From Acidobacteriota bacterium (GTDB lineage Bacteria; Acidobacteriota; Blastocatellia; Pyrinomonadales; Pyrinomonadaceae), in NCBI GenBank assembly GCA_003222975.1, contig QHXN01000027.1, forward strand, positions 1 through 64,000: a stretch of DNA of 64,000 bases. The letters run 5' to 3'. Below the pieces are notes generated by a model that saw only the letters and a list, made by a program, of their open reading frames with translations, made no database searches and was not told where the DNA came from. The translations under genes and the position numbers were made by a program. Shown one piece after another: positions 24,970 through 32,982 of the stretch (its first letter is position 1; each line of letters opens with the position of its first letter).

Positions 24970-27158
24970 TTCTTCGGCTCTCCCGTCCGCAGCGAATCAA
25001 TAATGCGGAAGGTGGCGCGCGTGGTGGCCGCGAGTTCCGCGAGGGGGATGGGCGCGGGTGCGCCTTCGAGGAGCGCGGCGCAGACGGCGCGCACCTCTTC
25101 GCGCTGGCCTTTGTCCTGCGCGCGCAAGCGTGTCACTTTCTCACGCCCGTCGCGGTAGCTGATGGCGCTACGGAAGTCTTCGATGACGAAACTCCTTCCG
25201 CCCCCGAAAATTTCGACGCGCTCTTTCTGTAGCGCGCGGTCGCCCTCGGCGAGATGGGCGATTGTGCCGTTCGAGCCGTCAGCGAACTTGAGCGTGACGA
25301 AGACCGAGTCGTCATCAACGGCCTGCTCGTCGTCGGACGACACGGCTTCGGCGTAGACGCGCTCTACGCGAGAGCCGGTCAGGAAGTGCATGAAGTCCAC
25401 GAAGTGACAGACCTGTCCGACGATCCGCCCGCCGCCCTCGCGCGGGTCTTGCGTCCAGTCGGAGCGCGGGACGCGGCCCGCGTTCACGCGGTAGAGAATC
25501 GAGAGCGGCGCGCGGCGGTCTGCGAAGAACTCGCGGGCCGCGCGCGCGTGCGGCGAGAAGCGGCGGTTGAAGCCGACCGTCAGCCGCCCGCTCGAACGCG
25601 CAGACGCTTCGAGCACCGCGTCAAGCTCTTCGTCGTCGAGTGCCAGCGGCTTTTCGACGAACACGTCGAGGTCGCGCGCGAGCGCGCGCCGCGTCAGCTC
25701 CGCATGCGAGTCGTGGCGCGTGGCGATGACGACGAGGTTCACGCCCTCGTCCGCTATCACTTCATCAGCGCCGGAGACGAAGCGCGCGAAGCCGTACCTC
25801 TGTCCAACGTCGTGCGCCGTCACGCCCGATGCGGTCGCGACGGAGACAAACTCGACGCCGCCCGCCTTGAGGTGCGGCAGGAGCATACGGCGCGCGTAGT
25901 TGCCCGCGCCGACGAGTCCCACACGCACGCGCACGGCCTTCACGCGCACGGACTCCGAACTCCGGTCTTCCAACTTTGAACTTTGAACTTTGAACTTTGA
26001 ACTCTTGTTCGCGACGTGCCGCTCAAGCTCGCGCGTGGTGTCGTAGTTGATGACGACGGCGAGGTACGGCTCACTGGTCTCGCCCGAAATCAGTTTGTAG
26101 GCGCGGTCGCCTTCCTCGACGGGGAAGCGGTGCGTGACGAGCGGCGCTGTTTGCACTCGCCCCGCGGCGACGAGTTCGAGGAAGGCTTCGAGGTTGCGCC
26201 CCTCAGTCCAACGGACGTAAGGCAGCGGGTAGTCGTGGCCGCGCTCCTCGTATTCGGGATCGTAGCGCCCCGGCCCGTAGGACATCGAGACGCGCAGCGT
26301 CAGCTCGCGCTCGAAGTAAATCTGGCGCGGGACGTTCATGCCGACGAGTCCGACGGCGACGACGCGCCCCTTCAAACGCGAGACCTCGCCCGCGAGTTGC
26401 ACTGGTTCGTCCGACTGCGTCGCCGCTGTGATGACGACCGCGTCCGCGCCGCGCCCGCGCGACCAGCGCGTGATCGCATCCCTCACGCCCTCATTCGAGA
26501 CGCAGCCATCGTCCGCGCCGAGCCGTTTCGCCAGCTCGACCTTAGATTCGTCGAGGTCAACGCCGAAGACGCGGCAGCCGTTCGCCTTCAGAAGCTGCGC
26601 GGCGAGCTGGCCCAGGAGTCCGAGGCCGATGACGACGACCGACTCGCCCAGCGTCGGCGCGGCGAGTCGCACGCCCTGAAGCGCGACCGCCCCGAGTGTG
26701 GCGAAAGCCGCACTCTCGAAGTCAACGCCTTCGGGCAGGCGCGCGCAGAGGTTCTGCGGCACGGACAGAAGCTCTGCGTGCGCGGCGTAGCCCGTGCCCG
26801 CGCAGGCCACGCGCTCGCCCGCGCTAAAACCCTTCACGCCCTCGCCGACTTCAACCACAATTCCTGCCGCGCTGTAGCCGAGCGCGTGCGACTCGTCCAG
26901 CTTCTCGCGCACGGCCTGGAGCGTGTACAGCAGCCCCTCGCTTCTGACTTTCTCGACGACCTTGCGGACGAGGTCGGGCCGCTCCCTCGCCTTCCCCACG
27001 AGGCCCTTGCGCCCCAGCTCGACGAACGCGCGCTCCGTCCCCGCGCTGACGAGCGAGCTGGCGGCGCGCACGAGTACGCGCCCGCGCTGCGCGACCGGCG
27101 CGGGTACGTCCGCCACCACGCCCTCGCCCGTCTTCAGGTTTTGCAGAAGCTGTTTCAT
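24951..27158 (-). CDS. Bi-domain oxidoreductase (MDR + Gfo/Idh/MocA fusion)
   Basis: A 735-residue fusion. Residues 1-380 are a medium-chain dehydrogenase-like domain: SSLVSAGTERAFVELG, SHALGYSAAGIVVEVGEG, the Rossmann loop VVIGLGLLGQLAAQLLK and MSYGPGRYDPEYEERG. Residues 409-735 are a Gfo/Idh/MocA oxidoreductase: VRVGLVGAGNYARRMLLPHL, VEKPLALDDEELD and GFNRRFSPHARAARE. Such fusions are common in polysaccharide loci, presumably making a modified nucleotide sugar. The joining segment KSSKFKVQSSKLE (about 385-397) is encoded by a family D repeat. Start ATG 27156-27158 overlaps the upstream glycosyltransferase stop by four bases. The stop is in palindrome T3. Confidence 0.93.
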   Translation of the reverse strand: MKQLLQNLKTGEGVVADVPAPVAQRGRVLVRAASSLVSAGTERAFVELGRKGLVGKARERPDLVRKVVEKVRSEGLLYTLQAVREKLDESHALGYSAAGIVVEVGEGVKGFSAGERVACAGTGYAAHAELLSVPQNLCARLPEGVDFESAAFATLGAVALQGVRLAAPTLGESVVVIGLGLLGQLAAQLLKANGCRVFGVDLDESKVELAKRLGADDGCVSNEGVRDAITRWSRGRGADAVVITAATQSDEPVQLAGEVSRLKGRVVAVGLVGMNVPRQIYFERELTLRVSMSYGPGRYDPEYEERGHDYPLPYVRWTEGRNLEAFLELVAAGRVQTAPLVTHRFPVEEGDRAYKLISGETSEPYLAVVINYDTTRELERHVANKSSKFKVQSSKLEDRSSESVRVKAVRVRVGLVGAGNYARRMLLPHLKAGGVEFVSVATASGVTAHDVGQRYGFARFVSGADEVIADEGVNLVVIATRHDSHAELTRRALARDLDVFVEKPLALDDEELDAVLEASARSSGRLTVGFNRRFSPHARAAREFFADRRAPLSILYRVNAGRVPRSDWTQDPREGGGRIVGQVCHFVDFMHFLTGSRVERVYAEAVSSDDEQAVDDDSVFVTLKFADGSNGTIAHLAEGDRALQKERVEIFGGGRSFVIEDFRSAISYRDGREKVTRLRAQDKGQREEVRAVCAALLEGAPAPIPLAELAATTRATFRIIDSLRTGEPKNVNREP
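25974..26001. repeat. Four CTTTGAA units inside the oxidoreductase gene
   Basis: Four perfect tandem CTTTGAA heptamers, the same units that make up palindrome family D at 2347-2424, encode the linker between the two domains of the bi-domain oxidoreductase. Only one arm is present; no complementary arm is found nearby. Confidence 0.9.
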
Positions 27159-28363
27159 CCCCTCGACTTGAGTTCGCGCTCGCGTCGCGCCAGCGCTTCT
27201 TCGATGAGGCCGCTCACCCACTCGGCGCGCGCGTCCCAGGTGCCGCCCGCGACCGCCCGCTGTCGCGCTCGCGCGGCCTCCGGGTCTGACTCTTCGAGCG
27301 CGTCGGCGATGAGGCGGAAGAAGTCTTCTCGGCTGCGCGCGATGCGCAGAACATCTCGCATCGGCTCGTATTCGGGGAGCGGCGAGATGACGACGGGCTT
27401 GCCCGTGGCGAGGTACTCGCGCACCTTGATGGCCGACCCGTAGCTCGTGAACGCGCGCTCAGTTTCCCACGGCAGCACGCACACATCAAACCCTGCGGCG
27501 TAGCGCGGCAGCTCGTCGTAAGCGACTGCCGGCAGGAAGTGCGTGTTCGGCAGGCGTTCGATCTCGACGCCGCGCGACTTGTTGCCGACGAAGACCCACT
27601 GCCACGCGGGGCGCTCGCGCGCGGCCCGTTTGATTAACTCCTGGTCAATGAGCCAAGGCTCTATCGCGCCGAAGTAGCCGAGCCGCGGGCGCGGGATGCG
27701 CGCCACCTCCGCGGCGACTTCGAGGCGGCCTTCCGAGACGCGCGACCAGTGCTCGAAGTCAACGGCCTGTTCGAGAAGGAAGGAACGCCCGCGCCCGCGC
27801 TCAGCTTCTTCAAACAGTTTGCGCCCCGAATAAAAGATGATGTCCGCCGCGTCAATCGCGTGCTTGTGCAGGCGTCGGATTGCCGCCGGGTCGGTCGAGT
27901 GATCCATCGAGTTCTCGTCGTACTTGTCCGACACGTGGTAGACGACCAGTGACTCGTCCAGACGCCCAATCATCTCCGCCGCGGTCGGGATGGCTATCCA
28001 GAGGATCGGTCGCGTGAGGCCGCGGCGGCGCGCGAGCCGCCCGACCTGCGCGGCGAGCAGACGCCGGTTGGCGGCGCGCGCGGCGCGGCTCCCGTAGAAA
28101 GGTAGTGCGGCGGGCGAGACGACCGTGATGCCTTCGGGGGTCGTGCGCGCGAGCCTCGCGTAGGAGCGCAGCTTGCGCGCGACGCGCGGCAGCAAGTCCT
28201 TGTTCGTCAGGCCGGGCAGCCCCATCGAGATCGAGTTCACGAAGACGACGCGGTTCCCGGCGCGCGCGAACCGCCGCATCAGGTGGTTCTTCGAGTGCGG
28301 GTGGTGGTACCACCAGTCCTCGCCGCCAAAACAGACTAAACTTTTTCCTGTGAAAACTGTCAA
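27155..28363 (-). CDS. Glycosyltransferase, GT-B fold
   Basis: A 402-residue cytoplasmic protein with two Rossmann halves. The N-terminal half has KSLVCFGGEDWWYHHPHSKN and RVVFVNSISMGLPG; the C-terminal half has PRLGYFGAIEPWLIDQELI, WQWVFVGNKSRG and the donor-site region LPWETERAFTSYGSAIKVREYLATGKPVV (shown here by SAIKVREYLATGKPVV), typical of GT4-like enzymes. Sugar and acceptor are unknown. The frame opens with TTG at 28361-28363; no ATG lies between it and the conserved start, so TTG is likely. It heads the minus-strand polysaccharide run and is divergent from the kinase gene. Confidence 0.87.
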   Translation of the reverse strand: MTVFTGKSLVCFGGEDWWYHHPHSKNHLMRRFARAGNRVVFVNSISMGLPGLTNKDLLPRVARKLRSYARLARTTPEGITVVSPAALPFYGSRAARAANRRLLAAQVGRLARRRGLTRPILWIAIPTAAEMIGRLDESLVVYHVSDKYDENSMDHSTDPAAIRRLHKHAIDAADIIFYSGRKLFEEAERGRGRSFLLEQAVDFEHWSRVSEGRLEVAAEVARIPRPRLGYFGAIEPWLIDQELIKRAARERPAWQWVFVGNKSRGVEIERLPNTHFLPAVAYDELPRYAAGFDVCVLPWETERAFTSYGSAIKVREYLATGKPVVISPLPEYEPMRDVLRIARSREDFFRLIADALEESDPEAARARQRAVAGGTWDARAEWVSGLIEEALARRERELKSRG

Positions 28364-28800
28364 CTTTCTGTGCTTTTAAGATTGATGCTGACTTTTATCT
28401 GCCTAGAGGTGCATAATCTGCTTAGAGGTACAAAGTGGTATACAAAATGTATTATTCGCATATTAACACGCGCGGGAGAGCGTGCGCACGAGAGGCGATC
28501 CGGCTGTACTGCACTACCAAAACGCTTCTCGAACTTGGCCCGTGGCGGCCTGAACCGGCGGGGCCGGGAACGCCGGGGCCACTGCCTCAGAGGCCGCCCC
28601 CCTGACTTTACGCGCAGAATTTTTGCGACCTAAAGAATTCCTCAAGTGGCCTCTGTGCACTGTAATCGGCGAAAAAGCCGATTTTCACCGCAGCCGCGGC
28701 GACCAGTTCCCTCACGCGGCGAAACATACGCGCTTGCCCCATAGGTATTTTTTCGGCTTGGCCTCAACGCTATGTCCGATTCGACCAGTGGAGGTGCGTT
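28364..28800. other. Divergent regulatory region, partly AT-rich
   Basis: No gene is seen in these 437 bases. Bases 28364-28460 are strikingly AT-rich for this window and include a direct repeat (listed separately). A hairpin AATCGGC/GCCGATT with a GAAAAA loop lies at 28664-28683, followed by TT. GGAGGTG just before 28801 is the kinase ribosome-binding site. The region probably holds promoters for the glycosyltransferase (-) and the kinase (+). Confidence 0.6.
28398..28432. promoter_or_regulatory. Direct repeat, possible operator
   Basis: TCTGCCTAGAGGTGCA (28398-28413) and TCTGCTTAGAGGTACA (28417-28432) differ at two of 16 positions and start 19 bp apart, so near two helical turns. They lie 35-70 bases upstream of the glycosyltransferase start, in AT-rich DNA. 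This is a plausible regulator binding site; the regulator is unknown. Confidence 0.5.
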
Positions 28801-30792
28801 ATGCAGAGCCTTGAGACGTGGGTGAAGAATGATGAATCCGGCGGACTTAATACCGGCCCGCACGGCGGCTCGAACACCGTCCTGGCGGTTGACGATACGC
28901 CCGACCGCCTTCAGATGATGACCACCCTACTGAGTCAGGCCGGCTACCGTGTCCTGACGGCGCGCGACGGGCGCGAAGGGTTTGAGGTCGCGCAGCGGGA
29001 GCGCCCCGACCTCGTGGTCAGCGATGTCTCGATGCCGCGCGCTGACGGCATCGAGCTGTGCCGCATGTTACGCGACCACGAGGAACTGGGCGTGACCCCC
29101 GTCCTGCTGGTGAGCGCGCTGCGCAAGGACACGGCGACCATCGTGGAGGGGTTGCAGAGCGGCGCGTTCGACTACCTCGAAGCGCCCTTCGATCCGGGAC
29201 ACCTGCTCGCGAAAGTCGGGCGGCTCGTCGAGCTGAGCGAGACGGAGCGCGCGCTGCGCGAGACGGAGGAGCGCTACCGCGACATGGTGGAGAACGCCAG
29301 GGACATCATCTACACGCACGACCTCGACGGGCGCTTCACCTCGCTCAACAAGGCGGGCGAGCGGATCACCGGGTACACCCGCGACGAGGCCGCGAAAATG
29401 AACATCACCGACATCGTCGCGCCGGAGTGTTTGCAGCGGGCGCGCCAGATGCTTTCCGCCACGATCAAGGGGGGCGGGCTTGCCATTTACGACATGGTGG
29501 TCGTCGCCAAAGACGGGCGGAGAGTCCCCTTGGAAATCAACAGCCGGCCCGTCCACAAGGGCGGCGAGATCGTGGGCGCGCAGGGCATCGCGCGCGACGT
29601 AACCGAACGCAAGCGCGCCGAGGCGGCGCTCCGGGAGAGGGAGGGGCAGCTACGCCAGGCGCAGAAACTGGAGGCCGTCGGTCAGTTGGCCGGAGGCATC
29701 GCGCACGACTTCAACAACCTTCTGACGGTCATCAACGGCTACGCCGACCTCATGCTCAGGGGCTTCGCTGGCGGCGACCCGATGCGCTCCAAGACCGAGG
29801 AGATAAAGAAGGCCGCCGAGCGCGCCACGTCGCTGACCCGTCAACTGCTCGCTTTCAGCCGTAAGCAGATACTACAGCCCAGGCTCTTAGACCTGAACTC
29901 GCTGGTGACGGGCATCTGCAAAATGCTGCGGCGGTTAATCGGCGAGAACATCGAGATGGTCACGGTGCTCAGGCCCGATGGCGGGCGCATCAACGCCGAC
30001 CCCGGGCAGATCGAGCAAGTGGTCATGAATCTCGTGGTGAACGCCAGGGACGCGATGCCGCGCGGCGGGAAAATAACCATCGAGACGGCCACCGTCGAGA
30101 TCAGCGACGACTACGCCTACACGCACGTCTCGCTGCGCCCCGGGCGGTACGTCAGGCTGGCCGTCTCCGACACCGGCGTGGGGATGGACGCCGAGACCAG
30201 AGCGCGCATCTTCGAGCCGTTCTTCACGACGAAAGAGATCGGCAAGGGGACGGGCCTCGGCCTCTCGACCGTCTACGGCATCGTCAAGCAGTCGGGCGGC
30301 GACATAGAGGTTTACAGCGAAGTGAACACCGGCACCACCTTCAAGGTCTACCTGCCGCTGGCCGACGAGGGGGCCGAACGGGAGGAGTCCCCCGCGGCGC
30401 GGGGCGAATTGCTGAAAGGGACGGAGACCATCTTACTGGTCGAGGACGAGGGGATGGTCAGGACTCTGGCCCGCGCCATCCTACAGGAGAGCGGCTATAA
30501 GGTTCTGGAGGCCGTCAACGGGGAGGAGGCGCTGCGACTGCTGGCCGAGTCCGGCGGCCCCGTCCACCTGGTGCTGACCGACGTGGTGATGCCCCTGATG
30601 AGCGGGCGGGAACTCGTCGAGCGCGTGACGGCCCTGTCCCCGGCGACGCGGGCGCTTTACATGTCCGGGTACACGGACGAGGCCATCGTGCATCACGGCG
30701 TGTTAGACCCGGACACGCCTTTCCTGGAGAAGCCGTTCATGCCGGACGCGCTTTTGCGGAAGGTGAGGGAGACGCTCGGCCAAAGCCCTTGA
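28801..30792 (+). CDS. Hybrid histidine kinase, REC-PAS-HisKA-HATPase-REC
   Basis: A 663-residue cytoplasmic sensor kinase with no membrane segment. Residues 26-140 are a receiver (phospho-site Asp in VVSDVSMPRADG, D75), but the usual Lys before the last Pro-Phe is replaced (YLEAPFDP). A PAS domain follows (about 157-270, YRDMVENARDIIYTHDLDGRF region). HisKA has the phospho-His at LAGGIAHDFNNLL (H302); the ATPase has VVMNLVVNARDAMP, DTGVGMD and GTGLGLSTVYGIV. The C-terminal receiver (about 540-660) is complete with VLTDVVMP and FLEKPF. Family members feed stress or motility/biofilm pathways. It ends six bases from the convergent PilZ gene. Confidence 0.94.
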   Translation: MQSLETWVKNDESGGLNTGPHGGSNTVLAVDDTPDRLQMMTTLLSQAGYRVLTARDGREGFEVAQRERPDLVVSDVSMPRADGIELCRMLRDHEELGVTPVLLVSALRKDTATIVEGLQSGAFDYLEAPFDPGHLLAKVGRLVELSETERALRETEERYRDMVENARDIIYTHDLDGRFTSLNKAGERITGYTRDEAAKMNITDIVAPECLQRARQMLSATIKGGGLAIYDMVVVAKDGRRVPLEINSRPVHKGGEIVGAQGIARDVTERKRAEAALREREGQLRQAQKLEAVGQLAGGIAHDFNNLLTVINGYADLMLRGFAGGDPMRSKTEEIKKAAERATSLTRQLLAFSRKQILQPRLLDLNSLVTGICKMLRRLIGENIEMVTVLRPDGGRINADPGQIEQVVMNLVVNARDAMPRGGKITIETATVEISDDYAYTHVSLRPGRYVRLAVSDTGVGMDAETRARIFEPFFTTKEIGKGTGLGLSTVYGIVKQSGGDIEVYSEVNTGTTFKVYLPLADEGAEREESPAARGELLKGTETILLVEDEGMVRTLARAILQESGYKVLEAVNGEEALRLLAESGGPVHLVLTDVVMPLMSGRELVERVTALSPATRALYMSGYTDEAIVHHGVLDPDTPFLEKPFMPDALLRKVRETLGQSP

Positions 30793-30798
30793 GGCCGG

Positions 30799-31200
30799 CT
30801 ACAGCTTGCACAGGTACGTGACGAGGTGGGCGCGCTCGTGCTCGCTCATCTCCAGGAACCGCATGCCGATGAGATATCCCTCCTCCGGCTCTCTCTCAGC
30901 CAGACGACGGCAGTACACGGGGCTGGCCTGCACCCTGACGGAAGCGGTCGGCAGGTTGAGCACGACATCGAATTGTCGGATTTCATCCGCGAAGTACCGC
31001 TCGTCAACGCGCACGCTGGGCAGGACGAGACACAGACCTTCGACGCTGATGTCGCGCGTCGTGCCGAGGAAAGACAGCCCGCGCGACTCGCCGTTTTCAA
31101 CGACCCCCACGTCGAGCAGCGCCATGCTGGTCAGGAGGTGGACTCCGAGTTCTGCTTGGCGGCGCAGCCGGTGCCGCCGCTCGCTGGCGAGGGTTTTCAT
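30799..31200 (-). CDS. PilZ-domain protein
   Basis: A 133-residue single-domain protein. The N terminus has an Arg-rich stretch (RRHRLRRQAELGV) resembling the RxxxR half of a cyclic-di-GMP site, followed by the beta-barrel strands TTRDISVEGLCLVLPS (a D-x-S-x-x-G motif) and EGYLIGMRFLEMSEHERAHLVTYL, which match PilZ. Binding of cyclic-di-GMP is likely but not proved. It could link the second messenger to exopolysaccharide output, since the flanking genes are polysaccharide genes. It converges tail to tail on the hybrid kinase gene. Confidence 0.82.
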   Translation of the reverse strand: MKTLASERRHRLRRQAELGVHLLTSMALLDVGVVENGESRGLSFLGTTRDISVEGLCLVLPSVRVDERYFADEIRQFDVVLNLPTASVRVQASPVYCRRLAEREPEEGYLIGMRFLEMSEHERAHLVTYLCKL

Positions 31201-31513
31201 CTTACCTGCTCTTGCCCTTGTTTGTTGGGTCGGCTGCCCGGCTGCCCGAGCGGCGCGCCGGGATAAGTTTTAATACCGTCAATCCGGCAGCATGTCAACT
31301 TCCATCCCGTGTGGGACACGCGCCGCGGCAAAAGTTCCTCTCCGTGGTTCGAGGCTGCGCTCGCCACGCGAAGGAGAACTCGCAGGAGACCATCTGCCAA
31401 CGCCCGCCACTTGCCGACCGCTTCAGGCTGATATAATCGGACGGAGGTTCACCGCGCCGTCGTTTGTATAATAGCGCCCGCGCCGGCAAATCAGCACTCG
31501 GTCGAGAGCCGAA
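31201..31513. promoter_or_regulatory. Divergent spacer with two candidate promoters
   Basis: No gene in 313 bases between PilZ (-) and the GT39-like gene (+). TATAAT at 31432-31437 has a weak TTGCCG 15 bases upstream; a second TATAAT lies at 31467-31472, 41 bases before the GT39-like start. Either could drive the plus-strand gene. Nothing else is recognised. Confidence 0.5.
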
Positions 31514-32899
31514 ATGGAATCTCCCACACACGCCCCGCGAAATTCCGGGGAAGATTTTTCTCAGGGCCGGTCGAAAGATGGGCGACGCAGGACCGTCGCC
31601 TTAGCCGTCGTCTTCCTCGTCGCTTTCGGCGTCAGACTCCTGTGCTGGCACGACGTGCGCTTTGAGGCCGCGGAGGTTCAGACCGCGGTCACGAACAACT
31701 ACAAGCACCTCGCGAGACTTCTCCGACAGAACGGCGCGTCGTCCTTCTTCGATCCCACTTCGACGACGAGCGACCCCGACCTGCTCGGACACCCGCCCGG
31801 CTACCCCGTTCTTCTGGCGCTCATCTACAGCGCCTTCGGCGAACGGGACGCGGCGGCGCAAATCTTCCAGGCCGTCTGCGACTCGCTCGCGGCGGCGCTC
31901 GTCCTTCTCATCGCGGCGGAGTTGCTACCCTGCGGCGTCGGAGTCATCGCGGGCCTGTTGGCCGCGCTCGCGCCGCAGTTCTGCTGGAACTGTGTCCTGC
32001 TCCTTCCAGACACGCTCGCGGTGCTACCCGTCCTGCTCGCCGTCCTGCTCCTCTTACGCGCGCGCGAGGGGCGCGGCCTCGTTAAAACTTTCGCCGCGGG
32101 GGCGCTCGTCGGCGTCTCGTGCTGGCTGCGCGCGAACGCGCTCCTGCTCGCGCCGTTCCTCCTGCTGCTCGTGCCGCTCCTGTTCGTGCGCGGGCGACGA
32201 ACGCGCGCGGCGCTGGCGCTCGTCGGCGGGGCCGTCCTCGCCGTCGCGCCGCTGACGATTCGCAACGCGGTCGTCTTCGGCCACTTCGTTCCCGTCTCGC
32301 TCGGCGCGGGCCAGACGCTCGTCGAGGGGCTGGCGGACTACGACACGGAGAGAAAGTTCGGGCTGCCGGACACGGACATCGAACTCATAAAGCAGGAGGC
32401 CGCAACTTACGGCAGGCCGGAATACGCCGATTCCCTTTTCACCCCCGACGGGTTCGAGCGCGACCGCGCGCGCACGTCGCGGGGTCTGGCGGTGATTCGC
32501 TCTCGCCCGCTCTGGTTCGCGTCCGTGTTGGCACGCCGCGCCGCCTCAATGCTCAGGCTTGAGCGGACGCCGCTCACCTCGACCGCGCCCGTCTCCGAAG
32601 GCTGGACGCGCGCGCCCCGCCTCGCCCTGCGCGCCGCGCAGGAGCTTTTCATCACGGCCATCGCGCTGCCGCTCGCCCTCGCCGGCATCTTCCTCCTCGC
32701 GCGTGCGCGAAACTTTCGCGCGCTCGCCGCCCTGCTCGCCGTCCCACTCTATTATTTATGCGTGCAGTCGGCGCTCCACACCGAGTATCGCTACGTCCTC
32801 GCCATCCACTACTTTCTTTTCGTGCTCGCGGCGGCGGCTCTTTACACCATCGCGCGCGCGGCACGGCGTAAGTTGGCCGACGTGAGAAGGAAGAAGTAA
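31514..32899 (+). CDS. GT39/ArnT-like membrane glycosyltransferase
   Basis: A 461-residue protein with about ten membrane helices. The first outside loop begins with DVRFEAAEVQTAV in place of the usual acidic DE pair and continues to LLGHPPGYPVLLALIYSAFGE, the position and shape of the GT39 (ArnT/PMT) substrate loop. Next come paired helices and the segment LVGVSCWLRANALLLAPFLL. Enzymes of this GT-C group use polyprenyl-phosphate sugars on the outer membrane face. The C-terminal residues are a basic cytoplasmic tail. It is monocistronic, with convergent glycosyltransferase 32962 after it. Confidence 0.83.
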   Translation: MESPTHAPRNSGEDFSQGRSKDGRRRTVALAVVFLVAFGVRLLCWHDVRFEAAEVQTAVTNNYKHLARLLRQNGASSFFDPTSTTSDPDLLGHPPGYPVLLALIYSAFGERDAAAQIFQAVCDSLAAALVLLIAAELLPCGVGVIAGLLAALAPQFCWNCVLLLPDTLAVLPVLLAVLLLLRAREGRGLVKTFAAGALVGVSCWLRANALLLAPFLLLLVPLLFVRGRRTRAALALVGGAVLAVAPLTIRNAVVFGHFVPVSLGAGQTLVEGLADYDTERKFGLPDTDIELIKQEAATYGRPEYADSLFTPDGFERDRARTSRGLAVIRSRPLWFASVLARRAASMLRLERTPLTSTAPVSEGWTRAPRLALRAAQELFITAIALPLALAGIFLLARARNFRALAALLAVPLYYLCVQSALHTEYRYVLAIHYFLFVLAAAALYTIARAARRKLADVRRKK

Positions 32900-32906
32900 T
32901 AGAACG

Positions 32907-32982
32907 GAAGTGATAAGTGTTGAGTGATGAGTGATAAGAGAAAGGCCAAGGCTCTTTCTTATCACTTATCACTTATCACTTC
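32907..32982. repeat. Palindrome family F, copy 2
   Basis: Arms 32907-32938 and 32958-32982 share GTGATAA units; the left arm has one extra 7-bp unit. The centre contains AAAGGCC, similar to loops in families A, B and D. It separates two convergent genes and gives the stop of the minus-strand one (32962-32964). Confidence 0.88.

Noticed and set aside
26016-27443. Long plus-strand frame antisense to the bi-domain oxidoreductase
   Set aside because: No motif; it spans two sense genes and the palindrome-unit linker region boundary, as expected from codon bias only.
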